From the NCBI GenBank assembly GCA_016197405.1, contig JACPVR010000013.1, positions 414,873 through 478,872 on the forward strand: a stretch of DNA of 64,000 nt. Reading direction: 5' to 3'. Shown here one piece after another: positions 9,981-19,330 of the stretch. Source of the stretch: Mycobacterium sp. GTDB lineage: Bacteria > Actinomycetota > Actinomycetes > Mycobacteriales > Mycobacteriaceae. The first letter of the stretch is position 1, and every line of letters starts with the position of its first letter. The notes beneath the pieces were generated by a model. It was given only the letters and a program-made list of their open reading frames with translations, made no database searches and was not told where the DNA came from. Both the position numbers and the translations under genes were made by a program.

Positions 9981-9988
9981 CCAGTGAC

Positions 9989-11812
9989 CTACTCGGCCAG
10001 GCGGTGCTTAAGGGCGTCGAACTCGTCTTTGATACCGGTGGGCAGCTTTTCGCCGACGAATTCGAACCATTCCTCGATCAGCGGCAGCTCGGCGCGCCAC
10101 TCCTCGGCGTTGACCGCCAGCGCCTCGTCGACGTCGGCGGCATCCACGTCCAAGCCTTCGAGGTCCAGGTCGGCGGCCGTCGGCACGATGCCGATCGGTG
10201 TCGACTTGCCCTCGGCCTTGTGCTCGATGCGCTCGATGGCCCACTTGAGCACGCGGCTGTTCTCGCCGAAGCCGGGCCACAGGAAGCGGCCGTTGTCGCC
10301 GCGACGGAACCAGTTGACGAAGAACACCGCGGGCATCTTGGACTCGTCGGCGTTCTTGCCGAGGTCGATCCAGTGCTGAAAGTAGTCGCCGACGTTGTAA
10401 CCGAGGAACGGCAGCATGGCCATCGGATCGCGGCGGATGGTGCCGACCTTGCCCTCGGCGGCCGCGGTCTGCTCCGAACCCAGAGTGGCGCCGATGAATA
10501 CACCGTGCTGCCAGTCACGGGCCTGGGTGATCAGCGGGACGGTCGTCTTGCGACGGCCACCGAACAGGATCGCCGAGATCGGCACACCCTGCGGATCGTC
10601 CCACTCCGGCGCCAGCGTGGGGCACTGCGAGATGGGCGTGCAGTAGCGCGAGTTCGGATGTGCCGCTTTGGTTTCCGTCTCACGCAGAACCCAGTCGTTG
10701 CCCTTCCAGTCGATCAGGTGGTCGGGCTCGCCCTCCAGGCCTTCCCACCAGACGTCACCGTCGTCGGTCTTGGCGACGTTGGTGAAGACGGTGTTGCCCG
10801 CGGCGATGGTCTTCATGGCGTTGGGATTGGAGTCCCAGTTGGTGCCCGGCGCGACGCCGAAGAAACCGAACTCCGGGTTGACCGCATAGAGCCGGCCGTC
10901 CTTGCCGAACCGCATCCAGGCGATATCGTCGCCGACGGTCTCGGCGCGCCAGCCCGGGATGGTGGGCTGCAGCATGGCGAGGTTGGTCTTACCACACGCC
11001 GACGGGAACGCCGCGGCGATGTAGTAGGCCTTGTTCTCCGGCGAGATCAGCTTGAGGATCAGCATGTGCTCGGCCAGCCAGCCCTCGTCGTGCGCCATCG
11101 CCGACGCGATCCGCAGCGAGTAGCACTTCTTGCCCAGCAGGGCGTTGCCGCCGTAACCCGAACCGAAGCTCCAGATTTCGCGGGTCTCCGGGAAGTGGGT
11201 GATGTACTTGGTGTCGTTGCACGGCCACGGCACATCCTTCTGGCCCGGCTCCAGCGGGGCGCCGATGGAGTGCAGTGCCTTGACGAAGAAGCCGTCGTCA
11301 CCGATCTTGTCCAGCGCGGCCTTGCCCATCCGGGTCATGGTGCGCATCGAGACGACCACGTATTCCGAATCGGTGATCTCCACACCGAGCTTCGGGTCCT
11401 CGGCGTCCAGCGGGCCCATGCAGAACGGCACCACCCACATGGTGCGGCCGCGCATCGAACCGCGGTAGAGCTCGGTCATGAGTTCCCGCATCTCGGCGGG
11501 GTCCATCCAGTTGTTCGTGGGCCCCGCGTCGATCTCGCGCTCGGAGCAGATGTAGGTCCGCGACTCGACGCGCGCGACATCAGAAGGGTCCGACAGCGCC
11601 AGGTAGGAGTTCGGCTGCTTCTTCGGGTTGAGCTTCTGGAACGTGCCGGCCTCGACCAACTGCGCACACAGCCGCTCGTACTCCTCCTCGGAGCCGTCGG
11701 CGAAAGCCACCCGATCCGGCTGGGTCAGTTCAGCGACCTGCCGAACCCAGTCCAGCAGACCCTGGTGTTTCGTCGGTGCGTCATCGAGACCCGGGATGGT
11801 GGCTGCCGTCAT
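9989..11812 (-). CDS. pckA: Phosphoenolpyruvate carboxykinase (GTP)
   Basis: A 607-residue GTP-dependent PEPCK that interconverts oxaloacetate and phosphoenolpyruvate, the entry to gluconeogenesis needed for growth on lipids. Diagnostic motifs are [13 protein letters not shown] (nucleotide P-loop with the reactive Cys, about residue 270), the following [10 protein letters not shown], an early RTYICSE, and the guanine-binding [12 protein letters not shown]. The start at ATG 11812 ([11 protein letters not shown]) has GGAGAG eight bases upstream and gives the length of M. tuberculosis PckA. An upstream in-frame extension to 11896 lacks support. It is cytosolic and monocistronic by spacing. Confidence 0.95.
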   Translation of the reverse strand: MTAATIPGLDDAPTKHQGLLDWVRQVAELTQPDRVAFADGSEEEYERLCAQLVEAGTFQKLNPKKQPNSYLALSDPSDVARVESRTYICSEREIDAGPTNNWMDPAEMRELMTELYRGSMRGRTMWVVPFCMGPLDAEDPKLGVEITDSEYVVVSMRTMTRMGKAALDKIGDDGFFVKALHSIGAPLEPGQKDVPWPCNDTKYITHFPETREIWSFGSGYGGNALLGKKCYSLRIASAMAHDEGWLAEHMLILKLISPENKAYYIAAAFPSACGKTNLAMLQPTIPGWRAETVGDDIAWMRFGKDGRLYAVNPEFGFFGVAPGTNWDSNPNAMKTIAAGNTVFTNVAKTDDGDVWWEGLEGEPDHLIDWKGNDWVLRETETKAAHPNSRYCTPISQCPTLAPEWDDPQGVPISAILFGGRRKTTVPLITQARDWQHGVFIGATLGSEQTAAAEGKVGTIRRDPMAMLPFLGYNVGDYFQHWIDLGKNADESKMPAVFFVNWFRRGDNGRFLWPGFGENSRVLKWAIERIEHKAEGKSTPIGIVPTAADLDLEGLDVDAADVDEALAVNAEEWRAELPLIEEWFEFVGEKLPTGIKDEFDALKHRLAE

Positions 11813-11924
11813 GAAAACTCTCCTGCCCAAGTTTTTGGGGGTTGTCTCTCCGGAAACGAAGATCGCGGCCCCCTGCGTGCGATCTCGCGTAGACAAAAGG
11901 TGCGGTCGTCTTCGGTTAGGTTAA

Positions 11925-11943
11925 CGCGGGTGACATACCCGCG
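11925..11943. repeat. Inverted repeat upstream of pckA
   Basis: CGCGGGT (11925-11931) and ACCCGCG (11937-11943) are perfect complements around GACAT. It lies 113 bases before the pckA start and about 70 bases after the stop of the small upstream gene. No T-run follows in the minus direction, so an operator for pckA is as likely as a weak terminator. Confidence 0.4.
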
Positions 11944-12013
11944 GTAAATCAACAGTATGTCCGTTAACTCACAGGAACGATTCAGATAGTTCTACCTGCA
12001 TCGGTTCATCGAT

Positions 12014-12193
12014 TCAGTTTGTTAAGTCAAATTTCGAATTACCGGGAATTCGATATCCGGGCAGCCCATCGGTGGTAGCGATACCGATTTCCGGCGGCCA
12101 ATTTCCGGCACCCAGCGCGGGCAGCTCGGCGTCCAGCCAGTCCTCGGTGTCGATGCGCACCGGAAGCGAACCCGACAGTGTCACGTCATACAT
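12014..12193 (-). CDS. Small hypothetical protein coupled to the Rv0210-like gene
   Basis: A 59-residue protein opening MYDVTLSGSLPVRI at ATG 12193. A strong GGGAGGAG lies six to seven bases upstream, and the start lies inside the end of the preceding gene (overlap 12181-12193), the usual sign of translational coupling. It is acidic, with a WLDAELPALG stretch and a proline/glycine-rich tail, and has no signal peptide or membrane segment. I do not recognise a family. The ribosome-binding site and overlap are the main reasons to believe it is real. Confidence 0.55.
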   Translation of the reverse strand: MYDVTLSGSLPVRIDTEDWLDAELPALGAGNWPPEIGIATTDGLPGYRIPGNSKFDLTN

Positions 12194-13638
12194 CCGCACT
12201 CCTCCCGGTGACGCTCGCTGTCCATCGTATGGCGCAGTTCGGTCCGGACGGCGGCCAATGCCCGGTCCAAAGCCGGCAGTTCACGATCACGCTCGGCCAG
12301 CGCACGCGCCCCGGCCATCGCATGTTCACGTAGTTCCGCCTCGATGGCCGCGACCTGCTGTCTGGCTCGGGCCGCGCCGGCGCGCTCGTCGTCGGCGAGC
12401 GCCGCTGTCCACGCGGATTCGGCGGCGACGACGCGGGCCGACACATCGCGATCCACGGCGGGCCGCAGACCGGCCACGACGTCGGCCACCCAGCGATCGA
12501 GCACCGCCCGGTCGTGCAACAACCCACGGGTTCGCACCACCCACAGGGCCGCGCCGATCCCGACCAACGCGCACAGCACCGGAACCAGCACCGCCAGTCC
12601 CGGCGCCACACCGGCCAACAACCGGCTCAGCGCCACCGCCACCCCGAGCCCGAATCCGGCCCCCAGCAGCAACATCAACCGGGTCTCCAGCGTGCGTGAC
12701 CGCAACGGCGGCACGGCCAGCGGCGGCGCCGCCGATACCGGTGTCGGCGGCGCGGGCAGTTCCAGATCGCGCGCGACGGCGGTCAGTTGTTCGGTCACCC
12801 CCGCGCTGACGTCGGCGACGACCTCGGCGCTGCGGCGCGCGACGTACGGCGCGAAACCCGCCACGCTGCGGTGCGTCAACGCGGCGGCGTCCTCCTGCAA
12901 TTCGGTACGCACCGACGTGCAACGGCTGGCGGCGAAATAGGACAGCTGCACCCGCGCCTGCCGGAGCTGGCCGCGCAGCGCTACCGCCCGCTCCCCTCGC
13001 CGGCTGCGCTGACCTTCCAGTAGCGCGGCCCGCTGTTCCCGCAGCGTCGCCGCTCGCGCCTCGCGACCCGCGCCGGCTGCCGCGACCCGGTACCTGGATG
13101 CGACATCTACGATCCGAGATTCCCAGGCTCGCATATGGTTTCGCTCATCGAGCAACGGGCAGGCCACCCGGTCCCGCACCGCGGCGACCAGTTCGTCGAG
13201 CACCGGTTCGCCGATATCGGGGGCCGCCGAAACCCCCACCCACGGCATCGCGGCATAACGGTCGTCATGGGCGCGCGCCACCGCCCGGTCGGCATCCACG
13301 GTCTCCCGCCAGCACCGGTGCAGGTCGATCTTGGCCACCGCACCGATCACCAGGTCGGTGTGCACCGCGGCCGCATCAAGCAGCCGGCAATCCGACGGGG
13401 TCAGCCCAGCCGCGGCCGAGACCACGAAAACCACGGCCAGCGGCGCCTGACCGAACGCCAACTCGTCGGCCTCGACGAACGCGATATCGGGCAAACGCCG
13501 CCGAAGTGCCTGCGCCACACTGGATGTGCCCGCCAGCCAGGGCCCGGTCACCAGTACGGCAGCGCGACGCGTGATCGCCGGTGGCGGCACCGCGGGTGCG
13601 ATGTCGGCAACCAGCCGGTCGACGCGCACCTCGCTCAC
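12181..13638 (-). CDS. Rv0210-like P-loop membrane protein
   Basis: A 485-residue protein starting at GTG 13638, overlapping the previous stop (GTGA). It has an N-terminal P-loop-like segment (VLVTGPWLAGTSSVAQAL, about residue 29-46) and a Walker B-like FVEADELAFG. A middle Arg/Ala-rich coiled region follows (about 190-260). Two adjacent hydrophobic segments (about 310-360: [23 protein letters not shown] and a second) are followed by another helical tail. This layout, GTPase-like head plus paired membrane helices and coiled coils, resembles dynamin-like proteins, but a G1-G4 set is not complete. It is paired with the GTPase-like protein encoded upstream. Confidence 0.7.
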   Translation of the reverse strand: MSEVRVDRLVADIAPAVPPPAITRRAAVLVTGPWLAGTSSVAQALRRRLPDIAFVEADELAFGQAPLAVVFVVSAAAGLTPSDCRLLDAAAVHTDLVIGAVAKIDLHRCWRETVDADRAVARAHDDRYAAMPWVGVSAAPDIGEPVLDELVAAVRDRVACPLLDERNHMRAWESRIVDVASRYRVAAAGAGREARAATLREQRAALLEGQRSRRGERAVALRGQLRQARVQLSYFAASRCTSVRTELQEDAAALTHRSVAGFAPYVARRSAEVVADVSAGVTEQLTAVARDLELPAPPTPVSAAPPLAVPPLRSRTLETRLMLLLGAGFGLGVAVALSRLLAGVAPGLAVLVPVLCALVGIGAALWVVRTRGLLHDRAVLDRWVADVVAGLRPAVDRDVSARVVAAESAWTAALADDERAGAARARQQVAAIEAELREHAMAGARALAERDRELPALDRALAAVRTELRHTMDSERHREECGCMT

Positions 13639-14663
13639 CGCGACCCGCCGGCAACGAGTAACCGCAGCGAACCGCGCACGATATCGCCGGCGCACGACCG
13701 GTGCAGTTCGGACACCGGACCGCGCGCGTAGTCACGCCACCACACTGCGCGGCGGGTGTGCACCGACGGATCCCCGGACCGATCCGGGCGCGCGCCGACC
13801 ACCGCGGCGGCCTGCGCCATCCGCGCCAGCACCACATCGTCGGAGACCAGATACCCGGCGACGCGGTCGTCGGCGCAGGCCATCGCCTGCAGTCCGGCGA
13901 GCACCGGTATCGATCTGCGGTAGCGGACCTCGGCGGCGGCGGCATCGAGCAGCGCGCACACCTCGTCGATTCCGCTGACCCGGCGCAGGATCGCCCGCAA
14001 CGCCGCCGCATCACAGTCGGGTGCGCGGCGCAGCGCTGCCACCGCGTGCGCGATCCCGAAGATGTCCAACACCGCGACGAGCCGGTGCCGGATCTGCGAC
14101 GACAGCGCATGCCCGCCGGTGACGAACGCGTCCGGCGAGCTCAGATCGGCCGGCTCGGCGACCAGGGTGCGCAGCGCCTCCACCAGAACCTCGTCGAGCA
14201 CACCGCTTCGGCCCGCGGCAACGGCGACCAATGCGTCCAACGGTTCGATCGGCACTCCGACGGTTGCGGCGAGCTGTCGGCACCGGCGCCGGGCCGAGGC
14301 CATCGGGCCGCCGGCACCCAGACCTGCCAGGTCGGCCTTGTTGAAGATCAGCACGGTCGGTGAGTGCGCATCGGCCAGCGCGTCGCGGTCCTCCGGTTTG
14401 ACCACTTCGGCGAGCACCCGCACCTCGATATCGGCGTCATGGTCGACGACCGCGACGCCGGCAGCGGTCAGCGCGTCCGCGGTGGTGCTGACCCCCACGC
14501 CGCCGCGTCCGTACACCGCCACCGTGACCGGTGCCGACAATGTGCGCGCAGCGGCCCGCAACCGCGGGGCGATATCGCGCGAACCTGGGTCATCGGCCAG
14601 GCGCCACAGCCCGTCGGCGAGGTTGGTCTGAGGCTGTTGTTTCATGTGGGGCCATCGTGACAT
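13635..14663 (-). CDS. Rv0209-like GTPase-domain protein
   Basis: A 342-residue protein with a G1/P-loop AVYGRGGVGVSTTADAL (about residue 49-65), a DHDADIEVRVL segment that could be G3, and VLIFNKADLAGLG carrying the G4 NKxD motif (about 108). The C-terminal half is helical without recognised motifs. It starts at ATG 14663 (ATG 14645 is an in-frame alternative; neither has a clear ribosome-binding site). Its stop overlaps the Rv0210-like start, so both are made together. Side-by-side pairs of this type recall bacterial dynamin-like gene pairs. The process served is unknown. Confidence 0.7.
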   Translation of the reverse strand: MSRWPHMKQQPQTNLADGLWRLADDPGSRDIAPRLRAAARTLSAPVTVAVYGRGGVGVSTTADALTAAGVAVVDHDADIEVRVLAEVVKPEDRDALADAHSPTVLIFNKADLAGLGAGGPMASARRRCRQLAATVGVPIEPLDALVAVAAGRSGVLDEVLVEALRTLVAEPADLSSPDAFVTGGHALSSQIRHRLVAVLDIFGIAHAVAALRRAPDCDAAALRAILRRVSGIDEVCALLDAAAAEVRYRRSIPVLAGLQAMACADDRVAGYLVSDDVVLARMAQAAAVVGARPDRSGDPSVHTRRAVWWRDYARGPVSELHRSCAGDIVRGSLRLLVAGGSR

Positions 14664-14773
14664 CCGCAGGCCAGGACCGCGAGCCGCCCGCGGACACCCT
14701 GTGGATGGCGGGCGCCCGCTGAAGGCAACTGTTGGGTATCAATCTGCACCACGATGCGGGTGTCCGAGCCCCG

Positions 14774-15592
14774 ATGCGGGACGATGAGGGGATGCGTGCG
14801 CAATGCGGGGCCGAGGAGGCGGAGTTGTCCGTCGACCCGACCGACCCGGACGAACACGCAGACACCAACCTCTATCCGCGAATCACCAGTTTCCGGTCCC
14901 GGCGCTCCACCCTGACCGAGGCACAACAACAAGCCTGGGATCGGCTGTGGCCGGTACTGGGCACCCAGGCCCGGTATGTGCCCGTTGCGCCTCCCGGCGG
15001 GACGCAGCAGAACGATCGGGACATCTATCCCGAGCCGCTGGATACCGCGGCGTGGTTCGGCCGCACCGCGCCGGTGGTGCTGGAGATCGGCAGCGGGACC
15101 GGCACCTCGACGCTGGCGATGGCGCAGGCCGAACCGGATATCGACGTCGTCGCCGTCGAGGTCTACCGGCGTGGCCTCGCACAGTTACTGTGCGCGCTGG
15201 ATCGGGTAAACGTCACCAATGTCCGTTTGGTTCGCGGTGACGGCCTCGACGTCCTCGAGCACATGTTCGCCCCCGGCTCATTGACCGGTGTCCGGGTGTT
15301 CTTCCCCGACCCCTGGCCGAAGTCACGCCACCACAAGCGCCGGTTGCTGCAGGCGCCGACGGTGGCGTTGATCGCCGACCGGTTGCGCCCGGGCGGCATC
15401 CTGCACGCCGCGACCGACCACGCTGGTTACGCCCAACACATCGCCGAGGTGGGCGATGCCGAACCGCTGTTGCGGCGGGTCAGGCCCGGCGCCCGACTGC
15501 CGATCTCGATCGACCGCCCGGTGACCAAGTACGAGAACAAGGCTGCCGACGCCGGCAGCGCCGTCACCGAACTGGTGTGGGAGCGGATATGA
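14774..15592 (+). CDS. trmB: tRNA (guanine-N7-)-methyltransferase
   Basis: TrmB methylates G46 of tRNA variable loops with S-adenosylmethionine. The Rossmann SAM site EIGSGTGTSTLAMA is followed by the acidic VVAVEVYRRGLAQLL. The family signature VFFPDPWPKSRHHKRRL and a C-terminal PVTKYENKA segment are also present. ATG 14774 gives 272 residues; 14732 and 14792 are in-frame alternatives, and the N-terminal 35 residues are variable in this family. It is divergent from the GTPase-like genes and overlaps the NYN gene by four bases, keeping the mycobacterial order trmB - NYN protein - mmpL3. Confidence 0.9.
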   Translation: MRDDEGMRAQCGAEEAELSVDPTDPDEHADTNLYPRITSFRSRRSTLTEAQQQAWDRLWPVLGTQARYVPVAPPGGTQQNDRDIYPEPLDTAAWFGRTAPVVLEIGSGTGTSTLAMAQAEPDIDVVAVEVYRRGLAQLLCALDRVNVTNVRLVRGDGLDVLEHMFAPGSLTGVRVFFPDPWPKSRHHKRRLLQAPTVALIADRLRPGGILHAATDHAGYAQHIAEVGDAEPLLRRVRPGARLPISIDRPVTKYENKAADAGSAVTELVWERI

Positions 15593-16320
15593 GCGTGGTC
15601 GAATTTGCGCACGATCCGTCCCCGGACGCCGAGCCGGCCCAGGACGACCAGCCCCCGAACACCGACCATCCCGTCGCCCCCGCGACCCGCCGCGTCCTGC
15701 TGATCTGGGACGCCCCCAACCTCGACATGGGCCTGGGATCGATCCTCGGTGGCCGGCCGACCGCCGCGCACCGGCCGCGATTCGATGCACTGGGCCGCTG
15801 GCTGCTGAACCTGACCGCCGAGTTGTCGGCTCAGCTGAGCGCCGACGGTCACCATCCGGCGCTGGAGCCCGAGGCGACCGTCTTCACCAACATCGCCGCT
15901 GGTAGCGCCGATGTGGTGCGCCCGTGGGTGGAGGCGCTCCGTAACGTGGGTTTTGCGGTCTTCGCCAAACCCAAGGTCGATGAAGACAGCGACGTCGACA
16001 TCGACATGCTCAACCACATCGCGTTGCGGCGCTCCGAGGGGCTGGCAGCGCTCCTGGTGGCCTCGGCCGACGGTCAGGCGTTTCGCCAGCCGCTGGAAGA
16101 GATCGCTCGCGATGACGGCACCAGAGTCCAGGTCCTCGGATTTCGCGAACATGCCAGCTGGGCATTAGCGTCGGATACCTTGGAGTTCGTCGACTTGGAG
16201 GATATTCCCGGTGTTTTCCGGGAGCCGCTGCCGCGAATCGGCCTAGATTCGCTACCAGAACAGGGCGCGTGGTTGCAGCCTTTCCGGCCGCTCTCCTCGC
16301 TACTCACGTCTCGGACTTGA
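15589..16320 (+). CDS. NYN-domain protein (Rv0207c-like)
   Basis: A 243-residue cytosolic protein with a NYN/PIN-like nuclease fold: VLLIWDAPNLDMGLG (first acidic site, about residue 37), then VFTNIAAGSADVVRPWVEAL, KPKVDEDSDVDIDMLNHI (acidic cluster) and ALLVASADGQAF. These aspartates are arranged as in metal-dependent NYN RNases, but activity here is inference. ATG 15589 overlaps the trmB stop (ATGA). The 73 bases between its stop and mmpL3 probably carry the mmpL3 promoter. Confidence 0.8.
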   Translation: MSVVEFAHDPSPDAEPAQDDQPPNTDHPVAPATRRVLLIWDAPNLDMGLGSILGGRPTAAHRPRFDALGRWLLNLTAELSAQLSADGHHPALEPEATVFTNIAAGSADVVRPWVEALRNVGFAVFAKPKVDEDSDVDIDMLNHIALRRSEGLAALLVASADGQAFRQPLEEIARDDGTRVQVLGFREHASWALASDTLEFVDLEDIPGVFREPLPRIGLDSLPEQGAWLQPFRPLSSLLTSRT

Positions 16321-16393
16321 CGCGATTGTGACAACGACAAACCCGTGACGCGGTGCGTCGCAATAAGAACTTTTTGAACGGTTAGGAGCTTAC

Positions 16394-19327
16394 GTGTTCG
16401 CCTGGTGGGGTCGAACGGTATACAGCTACCGGTACATCGTGATCGGCGTGATGGTCGCCCTGTGTGTCGGTGGCGGCATCTACGGCAGCTCGCTGGGACA
16501 GCACGTCACACAAAGCGGCTTCTACGACGACAGCAGCGAGTCCGTGCAGGCGTCGCTGCTCAGCGACAAGGCGTACGGCCGCGACCGCACCAGCCACGTC
16601 GTCGCGATCCTGACGCCGCCCGACGGCAAGAAGGTCACCGACAAGGACTGGCAGAAGACGGTCACCGGCGAACTGGACCAGGTCGTCAAGGATCACTCCG
16701 ACCAGATCGTCGGCTGGGTGGGCTGGCTGAAGGCGCCCGACACCACCGACCCCACCGTCAGTCAGATGAAGACGCAGGATCTGCGCCAGACCTTCATCAG
16801 CGTCCCGCTCAAGGGCGACGACGACGACACCATCCTGAAGAACTACCAAACCATCGAGCCGGCTCTCAAGCAGGTCAACGGTGGCGACATCCAGCTCGCG
16901 GGTCTCAATCCCCTGGCCAGTGAACTGACCGGCACCATCGGCACCGACCAGAAACGTGCCGAGCTGGCGATCGTCCCGCTGGTGGCAGTGGTGCTGTTCT
17001 TCGTCTTCGGCGGCGCCGTCGCCGCAGCCCTGCCTGCCATCATCGGCGGCCTGACCATCTTCGGCGCGCTGGGCATACTGCGCCTGACAGCCGAGTTCGG
17101 CCCGGTGCACTTCTTCGCGCAGCCCGTCGTGACGATGATGGGATTCGGCATCGCCATCGACTACGGACTGTTCGTGGTGAGCCGGTTCCGAGAGGAATTG
17201 GCCGAAGGCTACGACGTCGAGGCCGCCGTGCGCCGGACGGTGATGACCTCGGGCCGCACCGTCGCATTCTCCGGTGTGATCATCGTGGCGTCTTCACTGC
17301 CTCTGCTGCTGATACCGCTCGGCTTTCTGAAGTCGATCACCTACGCGATCATCGCCTCGGTGCTTCTGGCGGCGTTCCTGTCCATCACGGTGTTGCCCGC
17401 CGTGCTCGGCATCCTCGGAGCCAATGTCGACGCACTCGGAGTGCGCACTCTGCTACGCGTGCCGTTCCTGGCGAACTGGCCGTTCTCCAGGAAGATCATC
17501 GACTGGTTCATCGAGAAAACCCAGAAGACCATGACCCGCGAGGAGATCGAAAAGGGTTTCTGGGGCAAGCTCGTCAACCGCGTGATGAAACGCCCGATCG
17601 CGTTCACGGTTCCGATCGTGGTGGGCATGACCTTGCTCGTCATACCCATCGGTCAACTGGCGCTGGGCGGACTGAGCGAGAAGTACCTGCCGCCGGACAA
17701 CCCGGTCCGCAGTGCCCAGGAACAGTTCGACAAGGAGTTCTCCAGCTTCCGCACCGAACCGCTGACCCTCGTGGTCCGCAGCGACAACGGCGAACCGGTG
17801 ACCGATCAGCAGATCGAGGAAGTGCGCGCCCAGGCACAGACGGTGAGCGGCTTCGCCGGCAGCGACGACCCGTCGAAGATGTGGCAGGAACGTTCGGCCC
17901 AGGAGGGCGGATCGAAAGATCAGTCGGTCCGGGTGATCCAGAACGGCCTGGTCGACAACAGCACAGCTCCGAAGAAAATCCAGGAACTGCGGGCCCTCAC
18001 CCCGCCGCGGGGCACCACACTTCTGGTCGGCGGCACCCAGGCACTCGCGCAGGACAGCATTCTCACGCTGTTCGACAAACTGCCGCTGATGGTGTTGATC
18101 CTGGTCATCACGACGACCATCCTGATGTTCCTGGCGTTCGGATCGCTGGTGCTGCCGATCAAGGCGGCGTTGATGAGCGCGCTGACGCTCGGTTCCACCA
18201 TGGGCATCCTGACCTGGATGTTCGTCGAGGGTGGACACGGTTCCGGGGTGTTCAACTACACCCCTCAGCCGTTGTTCGCGCCGATGATCGGCCTGATCAT
18301 CGCGGTCATCTGGGGTCTGTCGACGGACTACGAAGTGCTTCTGGTGTCCCGCATGGTGGAGGCCCGCGGGCGCGGTATGTCGACCGCCGAGGCCATCCGG
18401 ATCGGCACCGCCACCACGGGCCGGCTCATCACCGGTGCCGCACTGGTGCTGGCCGTCGTGGTCGGCGCGTTCGCCTTCTCTGATCTTGTGGTCATGAAAT
18501 ACCTGGCATTCGGCCTGCTCATCGCGCTGCTGCTGGACGCCACCGTGATCCGGATGTTCCTGGTGCCGGCCATCATGAAGCTGCTCGGCGACGACTGCTG
18601 GTGGGCTCCGCGCTGGATGAAGCGGATTCAGGACCGGATCGGGCTCGGCGAGATCGAACTGCCCGACGAGCGCAAACGACCGGTGGTCCACCAGGACGAG
18701 CCGGCCCTGGTCGGCTCGGGTGCACCACTACCGCCGCCGCGGGCCCTGCCCGCCCACGACCCGACGCATCCGTCGCCGGGCGGTTCCGGTCAGCACTCGC
18801 CGGCGCCCCGTGCCCGGCCGGTACGCATCGACAGCAGCACCACCCGCATCCCGACACCTGCCGACACCGCCCCGGCCGACCCCGAGGCTCCGACGACCCG
18901 GTTCGCCGCCGCGCGCAACGCCGTGCGTTCCGCGGTGACCGGTGCGACCGCCCCGCGGCCGACCCCGCCTGCCGGTGAGCGCGAGATCGAATCCTGGCTC
19001 GGCGATCTGCGCAGCCCGTCGGGAACCGCTGCGCCGCAACCACCTTCGCAGCCGTCATCGGACCCGACACGGGCCATGCAACCGCCGGCCGGAAACGCCG
19101 ACGCGACGACGGCGATACCGGCTCAGCAACCGGACAGCGGTGACGACTCCGCAGAGGCCGCGACCCGGGCGATCCCGATAGCGAAGAGCCGGCCCGCCGA
19201 TACCGAGGCCGCCACCGAGCAGATCAATGCCCGCGGTGAGCGCAAGGACGACAGCGGCGACAAGCCGCCCCGTCGTGGTGGCGGGATGAGCGCCCAGGAT
19301 CTGCTGCGTCGCGAAGGGCGGCTCTGA
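16394..19327 (+). CDS. mmpL3: Trehalose monomycolate transporter MmpL3
   Basis: A 977-residue RND-type permease that moves trehalose monomycolate across the inner membrane for mycolate outer-membrane assembly. Twelve membrane segments flank two periplasmic porter domains. The proton-relay pairs fall exactly where expected: Asp256-Tyr257 in GFGIAIDYGLFV and Asp645-Tyr646 in GLSTDYEVLL. After about residue 740 comes a long Pro/Ala-rich cytoplasmic tail (residues about 760-977), typical of MmpL3. GTG 16394 is preceded by AGGAG eight bases away. Essential in mycobacteria. Nothing in the sequence is truncated. Confidence 0.97.
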   Translation: MFAWWGRTVYSYRYIVIGVMVALCVGGGIYGSSLGQHVTQSGFYDDSSESVQASLLSDKAYGRDRTSHVVAILTPPDGKKVTDKDWQKTVTGELDQVVKDHSDQIVGWVGWLKAPDTTDPTVSQMKTQDLRQTFISVPLKGDDDDTILKNYQTIEPALKQVNGGDIQLAGLNPLASELTGTIGTDQKRAELAIVPLVAVVLFFVFGGAVAAALPAIIGGLTIFGALGILRLTAEFGPVHFFAQPVVTMMGFGIAIDYGLFVVSRFREELAEGYDVEAAVRRTVMTSGRTVAFSGVIIVASSLPLLLIPLGFLKSITYAIIASVLLAAFLSITVLPAVLGILGANVDALGVRTLLRVPFLANWPFSRKIIDWFIEKTQKTMTREEIEKGFWGKLVNRVMKRPIAFTVPIVVGMTLLVIPIGQLALGGLSEKYLPPDNPVRSAQEQFDKEFSSFRTEPLTLVVRSDNGEPVTDQQIEEVRAQAQTVSGFAGSDDPSKMWQERSAQEGGSKDQSVRVIQNGLVDNSTAPKKIQELRALTPPRGTTLLVGGTQALAQDSILTLFDKLPLMVLILVITTTILMFLAFGSLVLPIKAALMSALTLGSTMGILTWMFVEGGHGSGVFNYTPQPLFAPMIGLIIAVIWGLSTDYEVLLVSRMVEARGRGMSTAEAIRIGTATTGRLITGAALVLAVVVGAFAFSDLVVMKYLAFGLLIALLLDATVIRMFLVPAIMKLLGDDCWWAPRWMKRIQDRIGLGEIELPDERKRPVVHQDEPALVGSGAPLPPPRALPAHDPTHPSPGGSGQHSPAPRARPVRIDSSTTRIPTPADTAPADPEAPTTRFAAARNAVRSAVTGATAPRPTPPAGEREIESWLGDLRSPSGTAAPQPPSQPSSDPTRAMQPPAGNADATTAIPAQQPDSGDDSAEAATRAIPIAKSRPADTEAATEQINARGERKDDSGDKPPRRGGGMSAQDLLRREGRL

Positions 19328-19330
19328 CGG

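Noticed and set aside
11916..11935. IdeR-box-like TTAGGTTAAC upstream of pckA
   Set aside because: Only the left half matches the 19-base iron box; the right half does not, so no iron-control claim is made.
10004..11947. A 647-codon open frame on the plus strand across pckA
   Set aside because: It is the antisense shadow of pckA, a typical product of high G+C codon bias, with no motif of its own.
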